Positions 42,896 to 52,680 of a stretch of 64,000 bases of DNA are shown piece by piece (positions within the stretch are counted from its first letter, which is position 1; the number at the start of each line of letters is the position of its first letter). Where the stretch lies: contig CAMDWG010000013.1 of assembly GCA_945878375.1 (NCBI GenBank), positions 1 through 64,000 of the forward strand. The letters are read 5' to 3'. This DNA is from Roseomonas mucosa (GTDB lineage Bacteria > Pseudomonadota > Alphaproteobacteria > Acetobacterales > Acetobacteraceae). Under the pieces are notes generated by a model, which saw nothing but the letters and a program-made list of their open reading frames with translations, did no database searches and was not told the origin of the DNA. Both the position numbers and the translations under genes were made by a program.

Positions 42896-43230
42896 CGCCG
42901 ATCCACCATGCCGCGACGCCATGCAGCGCCCATCGGCGGGGCCTTCCCCAGCGCGACTTCGGCTGCGAGGGGGAACGTCCAAGGCTGAGCGCTGTTGTCC
43001 CGCTCTCCGTGGAGTCGGGGAAGGGCCGGGCGGCGCACGCATGTCGGAAGTGCCCTATCGCGGCGAAGGCCCGGCGGTGAATGGCATCATCGCGCAGGAG
43101 GACAGTCTGAACAGCGCCTTGGTGGCCGAGGCCGCCAAGGCGCAATCCTTCTCCGCCGCTGCTACAAACCACGCCGCCCCGGCCGCCTCCAGGCGGCCGG
43201 GGCGTGATGTATCGAGAGGGGTAGGTGCGC
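42896..43230. other. Intergenic region with strong hairpin, no gene recognised
   Basis: A stretch of about 335 bases between the YdhR-like gene and the quinone oxidoreductase. Frames on both strands lack conserved character or good starts. It contains a perfect 13-base stem (43175-43187 with 43192-43204, loop TCCA). No T tract follows on the plus strand; a short TTTGT lies beyond the stem on the minus strand. The hairpin may be a terminator or RNA-end stabiliser. Confidence 0.5.
43175..43204. terminator. Perfect GC-rich hairpin upstream of quinone oxidoreductase
   Basis: CGCCCCGGCCGCC with its exact complement and a 4-base loop. Very stable but lacking a plus-strand T tract, so termination is plausible but unproven. 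Confidence 0.5.
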
Positions 43231-44205
43231 ATGCGTGCAGCGGTGGTGACCGAGAGCGGGCTGGTGGTGCAGGAGGTGCCGGATCCGCGCCCCGCTGCGG
43301 GGGAGGTGCTGGTCCGGCTGCGCGCCATCGGCCTGAACCGCGCCGATCTCGGCGTCGCCGCCGGTCACCGGCATGGCAGCCAGGGCGGCGCCGGCGCCAT
43401 CCCCGGCATCGAGGGCGCGGGGGAGGTCATCGCGGTCGGCCCCGATGTGCCCGCCCATATCACCCCCGGCCTGCGGGTCATGGCATCCATGTCCGGCTCC
43501 TATGCCGAATGCTGCGCCGTGCATTGGGGGCGGCTGTTCCCGGTGCCGTCGAACAACATGCCGTGGGAGGTCGCGGCGACGCTGCCCATCGCGCTGAAGA
43601 CCATGCATGACGCGGTGGTGACGCATGGGTTGTGCGGCCCGGGGCGCAGCATCCTGATCCAGGGCGCGTCGTCCGGCGTCGGGCTGATGGGGTTGCAGGT
43701 GGCGCGGCTGATGGGCGCCACGACGATCATCGGCACCTCCACCAACGCGGAGCGCCGGGCGCGGCTCGGGGCCTTCGGGGCCACCCACGCGGTCGATACC
43801 GCCGATCCTGCCTGGGTGGACCAGGTGCTGGAGGCCACCGGCGGCCGCGGCGTCGATTCGGTGGTGGACATGATCAGCGGACCGCTGGCGTCCCAGACGC
43901 TGCGCGCGACCGCGATCCTCGGGCGGATCGTCAATGTCGGCCGGCTGGGCGGCGCGGTCGCGCCCTTCGACTTCGATACCCATGCGGCGCGCCGCATCAG
44001 CTATATCGGCGTGACCTTCCGCACCCGCAGCGCGGCGGAGATCGCGGAGATCGTCCGCAAGGCCCGCGCCGATCTGTGGGCCGCGCTGGAAGCCGGCGCT
44101 TTGCACCTGCCGCTCGACCGCACCTATCGCCTGGACGAGGTGAATGATGCGCTGGCGCGGATGAAGGCCAACCAGCATTTCGGCAAGCTGGCCATGATCC
44201 CCTGA
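43231..44205 (+). CDS. Zinc-independent quinone oxidoreductase-like MDR protein
   Basis: 324 residues of the medium-chain dehydrogenase/reductase superfamily. GroES-like N-terminal domain (AIGLNRADLGVAAGHRHG), then Rossmann part with ILIQGASSGVGLMGLQVARLMGA near residue 145 (the NADPH-binding AxxGVG), TSTNAERRARLGAFGATHAVD, and a C-terminal ALARMKANQHFGKLAM. Zinc-ligand cysteines are not evident, as expected of QOR/zeta-crystallin types. ATG 43231; a GTG at 43225 is in frame. Convergent with the flagellar flgN gene. Confidence 0.85.
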   Translation: MRAAVVTESGLVVQEVPDPRPAAGEVLVRLRAIGLNRADLGVAAGHRHGSQGGAGAIPGIEGAGEVIAVGPDVPAHITPGLRVMASMSGSYAECCAVHWGRLFPVPSNNMPWEVAATLPIALKTMHDAVVTHGLCGPGRSILIQGASSGVGLMGLQVARLMGATTIIGTSTNAERRARLGAFGATHAVDTADPAWVDQVLEATGGRGVDSVVDMISGPLASQTLRATAILGRIVNVGRLGGAVAPFDFDTHAARRISYIGVTFRTRSAAEIAEIVRKARADLWAALEAGALHLPLDRTYRLDEVNDALARMKANQHFGKLAMIP

Positions 44206-44215
44206 CGCGGTGGGG

Positions 44216-44243
44216 CAGGGTGGGGGTCGGTCCCCCCATCCTG
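44216..44243. terminator. Hairpin between convergent genes
   Basis: CAGGGTGGGGG pairs with CCCCCATCCTG around a short loop, between the quinone oxidoreductase stop (44205) and the flgN stop (44275). No clear T tract in either direction. Confidence 0.4.
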
Positions 44244-44274
44244 GCGCCGGCCCGCCCCCTTCCAACGGACGATG

Positions 44275-44670
44275 CTACGCCCGCGACGCGATGGAAACGG
44301 GCGTCGCCTCTCCCTCCCGCGCCAGGCCGCGATGGCCATAGGTGCCGGGGCCGGGCGGGCGCAGCGCGCCGGCGATGGTCTCGATCACGCGCGACTGCAA
44401 GGCGATCGCGCGTTCCAGCAGCCGGCGGTTCTCCGCCGTCAGATCCTTCAGGGCGCGCGCAATCTCCTCTGTCCGATCCCTTTCCTCGCCTTCCGCGCGG
44501 GACCCGGAGCGATGGGTGGCATCGAAGGCGGCGGCGAAGGCATCGGCCGCCAGGCGCTTTCCGCGCGACAACTCCGCCGCCGCGCCGAGGTCGAGCCGCG
44601 CGAGCGCGGCGTTCTCGGCCCGCAGGGCTTCGGCCAGGCGTTGCCCGGCATTCATCAGGGCCTCGATCAT
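44275..44670 (-). CDS. flgN: FlgN-like flagellar protein
   Basis: 131 residues, nearly all helical: IEALMNAGQRLAEALRAENAAL at the start, then a long charged helix (LKDLTAENRRLLERAIALQSRVIETI). Small helical proteins of this kind in alphaproteobacterial flagellar operons are FlgN-type chaperones for hook-associated proteins. Its start overlaps the flgJ stop (ATGA). The assignment is from position and helix pattern rather than a distinctive motif. Confidence 0.55.
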   Translation of the reverse strand: MIEALMNAGQRLAEALRAENAALARLDLGAAAELSRGKRLAADAFAAAFDATHRSGSRAEGEERDRTEEIARALKDLTAENRRLLERAIALQSRVIETIAGALRPPGPGTYGHRGLAREGEATPVSIASRA

Positions 44671-45011
44671 CGTGTCTGGGTCTCCGTGCTGGCGGCTTCC
44701 TGGGCGCGCAACAATTCGCGGCGGACGGCATCGCCGATCCCGATTCCGCCGGCCCGCGCCAGGTCGCGCGCGATCGCGTCCACCAGCATCGGGCGCCATT
44801 GGGCTTCCGCCTGGCCGCCGCCGAAGGGACCATCGGTCGGCAGGGCAGCGAAGACGGGCTGGAACATCGCCGCAATGGCCTGCGCCTCGAAGTCCTGCGC
44901 CAGGCGGCGGATCTGGCCCTGGGATGCGGCGGGCGCGCCAGCCAGGCCCACGCCCGGCATCGGGCGCGATATGGCATCCGCGCGCGGCGGGACGGAAAGG
45001 GAGAGGGTCAT
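44667..45011 (-). CDS. flgJ: Rod-binding protein FlgJ (N-terminal domain only)
   Basis: 114 residues. LRRLAQDFEAQAIAAMFQPVF-like (IRRLAQDFEAQAIAAMFQPV) is the FlgJ rod-capping signature, followed by GGGQAEAQWRPMLVDAIARDLARAGGIGIGDAV. The muramidase domain of enteric FlgJ is absent, as usual in alphaproteobacteria. Caps the flagellar rod during assembly. Overlaps flgI and flgN by four bases each, so all three are co-translated. Confidence 0.85.
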   Translation of the reverse strand: MTLSLSVPPRADAISRPMPGVGLAGAPAASQGQIRRLAQDFEAQAIAAMFQPVFAALPTDGPFGGGQAEAQWRPMLVDAIARDLARAGGIGIGDAVRRELLRAQEAASTETQTR

Positions 45012-46135
45012 CGCAATTCCAGCTCCGCCTGCAACGCGCCAGCGGCTTTGACCGTCTGCAGGATGGTGATCAGGTCGCGCGGCCCGACGCCCAGGCTGTT
45101 CAGCCCGCGCACCAGCTCATCCAGCGTCACCCCGCCGCGCAGGATGCCGAGCCGCCGTTCGGCCTGGTCATCCACTTCGATATTCGTTCGCGGCACCACC
45201 ACCGTCTCGCCGCCGGCCAGCGCGTTGGGCTGGCTGACCTGCGGGGTCTCGGTGATGCGGACGGTCAGGTTGCCTTGCGCGATCGCCACCGTGCTGACCC
45301 GCACATTGGCGCCCATCACGATGGTGCCGGACGCTTCCTCGATCACCACCCGCGCCACTTGGTCGGGCTCCACGCGCAGTTGCTCGATCTGGGCGAGGAA
45401 GCCCACCGCTTCCCGCCCCGCGATGTTCACCACGACCGTGCGCGGATCGGTGGCGGCGGCGACGGAGCCGCGGGCGGAGCGGTTGATCGCCTCCGCCATC
45501 CGCCGCGCGGTGGTGAGGTCGGGGTTGCGGAGCGCGAGATGGACCCGTTCGCCCTGCGCGAAGCGGAACCCCACCTCCCGTTCCACCACGGCGCCATTGG
45601 CCATGCGGCCCGCCGTCGGCACCCCGCGCGTGACGTTGGAGGCGGCGCCGCGCGCGGCCACCGCGCCGGTGGCGATCGGCCCCTGCGCGACGGCATAGAC
45701 TTCCCCATCCGCGCCGAGCAGCGGCGTGACCAGCAGCGTGCCGCCGGTGATGTTGGTGGCATCCCCCAGGGTGGAGACGGCGACATCGATCCGGCTGCCG
45801 GGCCGGGTGAAGGGGGGCAGGTTGGCAGTGACCATCACCGCCGCGACGTTGCGGGTATCGAGCTGGCGTTCCTGGTCGCGCGTGTTGACGCCCAGCCGTT
45901 CCAGCACGCCGATCAGGGATTGGCGCGTGAACACGGCAGAGCGAAGCCGGTCCCCCGTGCCATTGAGCCCGACGACCAGCCCGTAGCCGACCAGCTGGTT
46001 GTCGCGCACGCCCTCGATATCCGCGATGTCCTTGATCCGCACCTGGGCTGCGGCCGGCAGGGCGGGAGCCAGAAGGCAGAGGCCGAGCACGGCCCAGGCC
46101 AAGCGGCGCAGGCTTTGTTGCCAGCGCATCCGCAT
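45008..46135 (-). CDS. flgI: Flagellar P-ring protein FlgI
   Basis: 375 residues from ATG 46135, which has GAGG six bases upstream; ATG 46141 and 46129 are alternatives. Signal peptide ends PAAAQ, then RIKDIADIEGVRDNQLVGYGLVVGLNGTGD, the FlgI opening. Further hallmarks are RNVAAVMVTANLPPF, GGTLLVTPLLGADGEVYAVAQGP and the final LGVGPRDLITILQTVKAAGAL. Forms the P ring in peptidoglycan. Preceded by a sigma-54 promoter at 46198-46212. Confidence 0.93.
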   Translation of the reverse strand: MRMRWQQSLRRLAWAVLGLCLLAPALPAAAQVRIKDIADIEGVRDNQLVGYGLVVGLNGTGDRLRSAVFTRQSLIGVLERLGVNTRDQERQLDTRNVAAVMVTANLPPFTRPGSRIDVAVSTLGDATNITGGTLLVTPLLGADGEVYAVAQGPIATGAVAARGAASNVTRGVPTAGRMANGAVVEREVGFRFAQGERVHLALRNPDLTTARRMAEAINRSARGSVAAATDPRTVVVNIAGREAVGFLAQIEQLRVEPDQVARVVIEEASGTIVMGANVRVSTVAIAQGNLTVRITETPQVSQPNALAGGETVVVPRTNIEVDDQAERRLGILRGGVTLDELVRGLNSLGVGPRDLITILQTVKAAGALQAELELR

Positions 46136-46197
46136 CGTCATCCTCGGGCAAGGTTTATGCGCCACTCTGCGTCTCCGGGCCTTCGGGGCGTGTGGTG

Positions 46198-46212
46198 GCA
46201 ACCCGCGTGCCA
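46198..46212 (-). promoter_or_regulatory. Sigma-54 promoter of flgI
   Basis: On the minus strand it reads TGGCAC-GCGGG-TTGC, an exact match to the -24/-12 consensus with 5-base spacing. The -12 element ends about 62 bases before ATG 46135, giving a short leader. Fits class II/III flagellar genes. Confidence 0.8.
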
Positions 46213-46241
46213 GCCGCGCCGGGGACCAGGGCCGGGATTGG

Positions 46242-46258
46242 CCGGCAGGGCTTGCCGG
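46242..46258. promoter_or_regulatory. GGCA-N5-TGCC palindrome, candidate FlbD-type enhancer site
   Basis: CCGGCA-GGGCT-TGCCGG is a perfect inverted repeat 30 bases upstream of the sigma-54 promoter of flgI and about 100 bases before divergent fliX. The same half-site arrangement occurs upstream of the flgF promoter at 62411-62423. Related imperfect copies follow at 46259-46295. Likely bound by a sigma-54 activator. Confidence 0.55.
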
Positions 46259-46356
46259 GCCGGTGCAAGGGATGCCGGGCCCCGGCAAGGATGCGGCATC
46301 GGTCCGCCCGCCATGGGGCGGCCGGGCGATGTTGGGATGTAGAGCCAGGAGGGCGG

Positions 46357-46773
46357 ATGATGCGTGTTGGTGGTATCGGCGGCCCAGCTTCACCCGCGCG
46401 GCAGGCTGCCCGGCCCGGGGGCGGCTTCGCGCTGCCGGATGCGCCGGGGGCGCGGGCGCCTGCCGCGGTGGCCGCGGCCTCTCCCGCCGCGTTGCTCGCG
46501 CTGCAGGAAGGCCCCGGCGCGGATCAGGCGAGCGAGGACCGGGCGCGGCGGCGCGGCCGGGCGGCGCTCGACCTTCTGCGAGAGGTGCAGATCGACCTGC
46601 TGCGCGGCGGCGCCACGCCCGCGCGCCTCGCGCGATTGGCCACCTTGGCCAAGGCAGCGGAGGCCGACGCGGCTCCGGCCGACCCCGAACTGCGTGTGCT
46701 GCTGGCCGAGGTCACGCTGCGTGTCAGGGTGGAACTGGCCCGCCGGCGCGTCACGCCTGCGACGGATGGATGA
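46357..46773 (+). CDS. fliX: Flagellar assembly regulator FliX
   Basis: 138 residues. FliX landmarks: MRVGGIGGP at the start, a low-complexity linker, ALLALQEGP, and a C-terminal helical part (RGRAALDLLREVQIDLLRGG, then LRVLLAEVTLRVRVELARR). In Caulobacter FliX couples basal-body assembly to the FlbD activator. Divergent from flgI, as in other alphaproteobacteria. AGGAGG lies 4 or 7 bases before ATG 46357/46360. Confidence 0.85.
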   Translation: MMRVGGIGGPASPARQAARPGGGFALPDAPGARAPAAVAAASPAALLALQEGPGADQASEDRARRRGRAALDLLREVQIDLLRGGATPARLARLATLAKAAEADAAPADPELRVLLAEVTLRVRVELARRRVTPATDG

Positions 46774-46900
46774 AAAGACAGAAGATCAGCCACTTGCCGC
46801 GGAGCGAGGGCTTGTCTCCGCCACGGCCCCAACACTATGGTCCGCCCGCCTTCGTCGGCTAGGCGCCGGGCCTTGCCGAAGGGGGTTGGGGAAAAAAATC

Positions 46901-47317
46901 ATGCTCGTGACCTTGCCGCCGGACTACCGCCCGTCGTCCGCCGAGGAGTTCATGAATCCCCTCCAGCTGGAGTATTTCCGGCAAAAGCTTTGGCGATGGC
47001 GCACCGAGCTTCTGCGGGACGCCGATGAGACGCTCAGCAGCCTGGGAGAAGGCGGGATCTCCGAGGCGGACCTCACGGACCGGGCGAGCATCGAAACCGA
47101 TCGCGCCCTGGAACTCCGCACGCGGGATCGCGCGCGCAAGCTGATCAGCAAGATCGATCAGGCGATCGAACGGATCGAAAACGGCACCTACGGCTACTGC
47201 GAGGAAAGCGGTGAGCCGATCGGCCTGCGCCGACTGGAAGCCCGCCCGATCGCGACGCTGTCGATCGAGGCGCAGGAACGGCATGAGCGCATGGAGCGCA
47301 TCCACCGCGACGATTGA
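46901..47317 (+). CDS. dksA: RNA polymerase-binding transcription factor DksA
   Basis: 138 residues. The coiled-coil tip and C-terminal globular part are clear: YFRQKLWRWRTELLRDADET, DLTDRASIETDRALELRTRDR (DxxDxA tip), and the C-terminal GYCEESGEPIGLRRLEARP. Only one of the four zinc-finger cysteines is kept; the others are Ser, Ser and Ala. This is the cysteine-poor alphaproteobacterial DksA type. It modulates transcription with ppGpp. Strong terminators follow. Confidence 0.9.
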   Translation: MLVTLPPDYRPSSAEEFMNPLQLEYFRQKLWRWRTELLRDADETLSSLGEGGISEADLTDRASIETDRALELRTRDRARKLISKIDQAIERIENGTYGYCEESGEPIGLRRLEARPIATLSIEAQERHERMERIHRDD

Positions 47318-47347
47318 CCTGGTCGCCTCGGTTTCGATATGAAGTTG

Positions 47348-47405
47348 GGGCCAAGCACGACGCTTGGCCCGAGGACGGCCTGCCCCGACCGGGGTAGGCC
47401 GTTTT
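47348..47405 (+). terminator. Double hairpin terminator after dksA
   Basis: A first stem, GGGCCAAGC with complement (47348-47370), precedes a second 12-base stem, ACGGCCTGCCCC with GGGGTAGGCCGT (47375-47402), which is followed by TTT-GCGTT. The second is a standard Rho-independent terminator for dksA; the first may aid stability. Confidence 0.8.
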
Positions 47406-47531
47406 GCGTTGCGGCAGCCGAGTCGCGGGCCGTTGCGCCGGCCCTGCTATTTGTCCGGAACGCGCAATGCGCCCCGGCCGAGATGAAACTGATGTCATGC
47501 CGGAGGCGGGCCCAAACGGGGGCGCCACCGA

Positions 47532-49118
<1,587 letters not shown>

Positions 49119-49149
49119 GGATCACCCTGTCCATGGGCTGCGGGCGCGG

Positions 49150-50241
49150 TCAAGCATGCGGCTGCGCCGCGCCTCCGGCGCCCTCGTTCCGCGCGCCTCC
49201 GGCGCGACGCCACACAAACGCAATGATCTCCGCCACCGCCTGGTAATGCTCCGCCGGGATCTCCGCCCCGACATCCAGCCGGTGCAGCGCCCGCGCCAGC
49301 GGCGGGTTCGCGACCAGCGGCACGCCAGATGCCTCGGCCGTGGCGCGGATGCGCGCGGCCAACTCATCCACGCCCTTCGCCACCACCTTGGGCGCGGCAT
49401 CACCGCCCAGATAGGCCAACGCGACGGCGTAGTGGGTGGGGTTGGTGATCACGACCGCCGCCTTGGGCACCGCCGACATCATCCGTTGCCGCGAACGGCT
49501 TTCCCGGATCTGACGGCGACGGGCCCGCATATAGGGATCGCCGTCGCTCTCCTTCACCTCGTCCCGCAACTCCTGCCGCGTCATCCGCAGCATCTTCAGG
49601 TGCCGCGCATGCACCCACACCAGGTCGAGCACCGCGATCGCCGCGAAGGCCGCCAGGGCCGCGCTGGCCAGCCGCAGCGCTCCGGCCGCGGCCTCCCGCA
49701 GCATCGCGCCGGCGGGCGCATGCAGCGCCGCCTGCAAGGACGCCGGGTCGCCGAGCGCGAACCACAGGGCCCCACCCACCAGGCCGAGTTTCAGCACGCT
49801 GCGGACGAATTCGGCGAGCCCATCCGCGCCGAACAGCCGCTTCAACCCGCCCCAGGGATTGATCTTGCTGAGCTTCGGCGCCAGCGGCTTCGCCGAGACC
49901 AGCCCCCGCGTCTGCACCAGCGTCGCCGCCACCGCACCCAGCGCCACCGCGCCGGCGACCGGCACGATCAACAGCGCGGCAAATGAGCCCAGCACCAGCG
50001 CGGCATCCGCCATCTCCAACGCATGTGCGCGTTCCAGCACTGCGCGAAGGGCCCGGAACAGATCCTGCCCGAGCGACGGCAACGCCAGGAAAGCGGCGAG
50101 AAGGCCCCCCAGCAATGCCGCGAAGCCCGCAACCTCCCGCGACAGCGCGACCTGGCCATCCTCCCGCGCGCGCTCGATGCGCCGGGGTGTTGCGGCTTCC
50201 GAGCGATCGGCGGGATCCGGCGGTTCGTCACCCTCCGCCAT
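49150..50241 (-). CDS. flhB: Flagellar export protein FlhB
   Basis: 363 residues. The N-terminal RSEAATPRRIERAREDGQV motif is characteristic. Four membrane helices follow, then the cytoplasmic domain with the autocleavage site NPTH in VITNPTHYAVALAYL near residue 264. FlhB switches export specificity from rod/hook to filament. It ends the flgB-flgC-fliE-fliQ-fliR-flhB operon and is followed by the hybrid kinase 31 bases on. Confidence 0.94.
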   Translation of the reverse strand: MAEGDEPPDPADRSEAATPRRIERAREDGQVALSREVAGFAALLGGLLAAFLALPSLGQDLFRALRAVLERAHALEMADAALVLGSFAALLIVPVAGAVALGAVAATLVQTRGLVSAKPLAPKLSKINPWGGLKRLFGADGLAEFVRSVLKLGLVGGALWFALGDPASLQAALHAPAGAMLREAAAGALRLASAALAAFAAIAVLDLVWVHARHLKMLRMTRQELRDEVKESDGDPYMRARRRQIRESRSRQRMMSAVPKAAVVITNPTHYAVALAYLGGDAAPKVVAKGVDELAARIRATAEASGVPLVANPPLARALHRLDVGAEIPAEHYQAVAEIIAFVWRRAGGARNEGAGGAAQPHA

Positions 50242-50244
50242 GGG

Positions 50245-51027
50245 TCAGCGAAGACCTGGCAGTGCCGCGAAGCTCGCGCGCAGCGCCTCGGCATAGGTGA
50301 CGATCAGCGGCGGGGCGAGCAGCGCCAGCAGGGCGATACCGCCCAGGATCTGCCCTGGTATCGCGATGAAGAAGGTCTGCACCTGCGGTGCCAGCCGCGC
50401 GAGCAGCCCCAGCCCGACATTCAGCACCACCGCCGCGATGACGAAAGGCGCCGCGAGCCGCAAGGCCAGTTCGAGCGCGGCCCCGCCGGCCGCCGCGATG
50501 CTTTCCGCCGCGACATCGGCCGGGAAGGCGGCGCCAGGCGGGATCAGCGCATAGCTGTCCGCCAGCGCCTGCAGCGCGATGCCGTAGAGACCGGTCGACA
50601 GGACCAGCACGGCCGACAGCAGCCCGAAGGCGCGGCCCAGCGCGGTGCCCTGCGCGCCGAGCTGGGGATCGCTCACCAGCATCCCCTGCAGGCCGATGAG
50701 CGTCGCTATCGCCTGCCCTGCCATCGACATGCCGATGGTGAGGATGCGCGCGAGGCCCCCGAGCCAGAGCCCGACCACGACCTCCTGCGCCACCAGCCGC
50801 ACCGCCTCGGACCCCAATTCCGGCGTCGCCGGCAGCGCGGGCGCCAGGACGGGCAGCAGCAGCGCGAGCAGCGCGAGGCCGAGCGCAAGGCGGATGGTGG
50901 GCGGGATTTCCTGCTCGCCGAGGCCGGGCAGCAGCATCACCGCCGCGCCGAGCCGGGCGAAGATCAGCGCGGCCTGGAACGACAGCGCCGGCAGGGCGCG
51001 CAGCAGCTCCCAGTCGGCGTCGGTCAA
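50245..51027 (-). CDS. fliR: Flagellar export protein FliR
   Basis: 260 residues from TTG 51027, which overlaps the fliQ stop (TTGA). Six or more membrane helices. FliR features: PALSFQAALIFARLGAAVMLLPGLGEQEIP near the start, RILTIGMSMAGQAIATLIGLQ in the middle and APPLIVTYAEALRASFAALP at the end. Part of the export gate with FliP and FliQ. Upstream frame extension overlaps fliQ. Confidence 0.9.
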   Translation of the reverse strand: MTDADWELLRALPALSFQAALIFARLGAAVMLLPGLGEQEIPPTIRLALGLALLALLLPVLAPALPATPELGSEAVRLVAQEVVVGLWLGGLARILTIGMSMAGQAIATLIGLQGMLVSDPQLGAQGTALGRAFGLLSAVLVLSTGLYGIALQALADSYALIPPGAAFPADVAAESIAAAGGAALELALRLAAPFVIAAVVLNVGLGLLARLAPQVQTFFIAIPGQILGGIALLALLAPPLIVTYAEALRASFAALPGLR

Positions 51028-51299
51028 CGGATGCCGCCGATCTGCACGATCCGGTCGAACAGCGTCTCCGTCCAGCCACGCATGACCGAGAGGCTGAATG
51101 GCCCGAGCACCACCATCAGCAGCGCGCAGACCGCCAGCTTCGGCAGGAAGGCCAGCGTCGCTTCCTGCACCTGGGTCAGGGCCTGCAGCAGCGACACGGC
51201 TAGGCCCACGACGAGCACCGCCAGCAGCGGCGGGCCCATGACCTGCAGCGAGACCCACAGCGATTCGCGCAGCGCCTGGCCCAGCGTTTCCTCGACCAT
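51024..51299 (-). CDS. fliQ: Flagellar export protein FliQ
   Basis: 91 residues, two membrane helices: LWVSLQVMGPPLLAVLVVGLAVSLLQALTQVQEATL, then the second helix LAVCALLMVVLGPFSLSVM. This is the standard FliQ hairpin. GGAGA lies six bases before ATG 51299; an upstream GTG/ATG extension (to 51338) is less likely. Overlaps the fliR TTG start. Confidence 0.92.
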   Translation of the reverse strand: MVEETLGQALRESLWVSLQVMGPPLLAVLVVGLAVSLLQALTQVQEATLAFLPKLAVCALLMVVLGPFSLSVMRGWTETLFDRIVQIGGIR

Positions 51300-51378
51300 C
51301 CTGGTCTCCTTCACGCGGATCCGCATCGGGCGGGACAAGGCCTTGACTTCGCTCCGCCTGCGCCCCGCGGAACCGATG

Positions 51379-51672
51379 CTAGATCGGCATCCGCATCACA
51401 TCCTGATAGGCGGAGACGATGCGGTCGCGCACCGCGACCGCCGTCTGCAAGGTGAGTTCCGCCTTGCTGATCGCCAGCACGGCCTCCGTCACGCCGCCCT
51501 GCCCGAGCATGGCGGATGTGGAGGCGGCTTCCGCGCTCCGGCCGATCTCCACGCCCTGTTCCAGCGCCCGCTTGAACATGCCGCCGAAGCCGCTGGCCTG
51601 CGCCGCCGGGGGCGCCGTCGTAGATGCCGCGCGATAGGCCGCCACCGCGGCCGCATGGGGGATAAGCGTCAT
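51379..51672 (-). CDS. fliE: Flagellar hook-basal body protein FliE
   Basis: 97 residues. FliE landmarks: FGGMFKRALEQGVE in the middle, then VTEAVLAISKAELTLQTAVAVRDRIVSAYQDVMRMPI, the conserved C-terminal helix. It links the MS ring to the rod and is exported early. The 79-base gap to fliQ contains nothing notable. Confidence 0.93.
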   Translation of the reverse strand: MTLIPHAAAVAAYRAASTTAPPAAQASGFGGMFKRALEQGVEIGRSAEAASTSAMLGQGGVTEAVLAISKAELTLQTAVAVRDRIVSAYQDVMRMPI

Positions 51673-51694
51673 GGCCGTTCAGCTCCCTTCCGCA

Positions 51695-52102
51695 TCAACG
51701 CAACGCCTCGATCGCGCGGGTCAGCATCGCGCGCGTCGTCTCCAGCACGGACAAGTTGGCGCTGTAGCTGCGCTGCGCCTCGCGCATGTCCATCACTTCG
51801 ACCAGGCTGTCGACATTCGGCGTCTTGACGTAGCCGCGTTCATCGGCGGCCGGATGCGCGGGCTCGTACCGCGTCGGGAAGGCACCCGGCGCCTGTCCGA
51901 TGCGCGAGACCGCGACCATCTCCGCGCCCATCGCGCGGTCGAGGCGGTTGGCGAAGCTGACGGTGCGCCGGCGGTAGGGATCTGCACCCGGTGCTTCGCC
52001 GGTGCTGTCGCGGTTCGCCAGGTTCTCAGCCACCACGCGCAATCGCGTGGACTGCGCCGCCATGCCGGCGGCGGATATGCGCAAGGCGCGATCCAGATCC
52101 AT
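51695..52102 (-). CDS. flgC: Flagellar basal-body rod protein FlgC
   Basis: 135 residues. The rod-protein N-terminus DLDRALRISAAGMAAQSTRLRVVAENLANRDST (SAxGMxAQxxRLxxxAENxAN) and C-terminal VMDMREAQRSYSANLSVLETTRAM are canonical for FlgC. Proximal rod component. 22 bases separate it from fliE and 33 from flgB. Confidence 0.94.
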   Translation of the reverse strand: MDLDRALRISAAGMAAQSTRLRVVAENLANRDSTGEAPGADPYRRRTVSFANRLDRAMGAEMVAVSRIGQAPGAFPTRYEPAHPAADERGYVKTPNVDSLVEVMDMREAQRSYSANLSVLETTRAMLTRAIEALR

Positions 52103-52135
52103 TGCCGTTCCTCCTGCGGTCCTGCGCGCGCGGCC

Positions 52136-52567
52136 TCAGCGGCCGAGCGTCAGGCGAAACATGCCGGCGAAGCTTCGATGAACGGCCATCGCCAGTTGAT
52201 GCGCCGTATCAGTCTCCGCGATCCGCATCGCTTCACGATCGAGCGAGACAGCGTTGCCGTCCGGCGCCACTTCCGCGACGCTGCGCTCGGCGCGTGCATT
52301 CGCCGCGGCCAACGGGCTGCCCGCCCCATGCCCTGGGCTGGTGCGCGCCATCGCCAAGCGCAGCTGGCCTTGCAGCTCGCGTTCGAACGGCACCAGGTCG
52401 CGCGGGCGGAAGCCGGGCGTGTCGGCGTTGGCGACGTTCTGCGCCAGCACCGATTGCCGCCGGTCCAGCCAGTTCAGCCGCCGTTCCGCGAGCGCCAGCG
52501 GGTCACGCACCGCGCCGCCGTTCCCCATCGCCGACCTGCCCGAAGGCGCTTTGCCGATGCCGTCCAT
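52136..52567 (-). CDS. flgB: Flagellar basal-body rod protein FlgB
   Basis: 143 residues. The motif RRQSVLAQNVANADTPGFRPRDLVPFE is typical of FlgB; the C-terminal helix reads TAHQLAMAVHRSFAGMFRLTLG. First gene of the flgBC-fliE-fliQR-flhB operon. Start at ATG 52567 or ATG 52528 (the latter has AGG eight bases upstream). Divergent from the small gene at 52681. Confidence 0.93.
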   Translation of the reverse strand: MDGIGKAPSGRSAMGNGGAVRDPLALAERRLNWLDRRQSVLAQNVANADTPGFRPRDLVPFERELQGQLRLAMARTSPGHGAGSPLAAANARAERSVAEVAPDGNAVSLDREAMRIAETDTAHQLAMAVHRSFAGMFRLTLGR

Positions 52568-52680
52568 GCCCGAAGTCTGCGTCGGCAGCGGTGAAGGAAG
52601 CGTGAAGCGCGATGCGGTCCGTTGCCGCGATCGTGTTCGTCGATCGCCTGCCGTAACCGTCCGTTCATCGCTGCGGGTCT

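Noticed and set aside
44275-46393. Large plus-strand frames opposite flgN-flgJ-flgI
   Set aside because: They are antisense to well-recognised flagellar proteins and show Arg/Ala/His low complexity.
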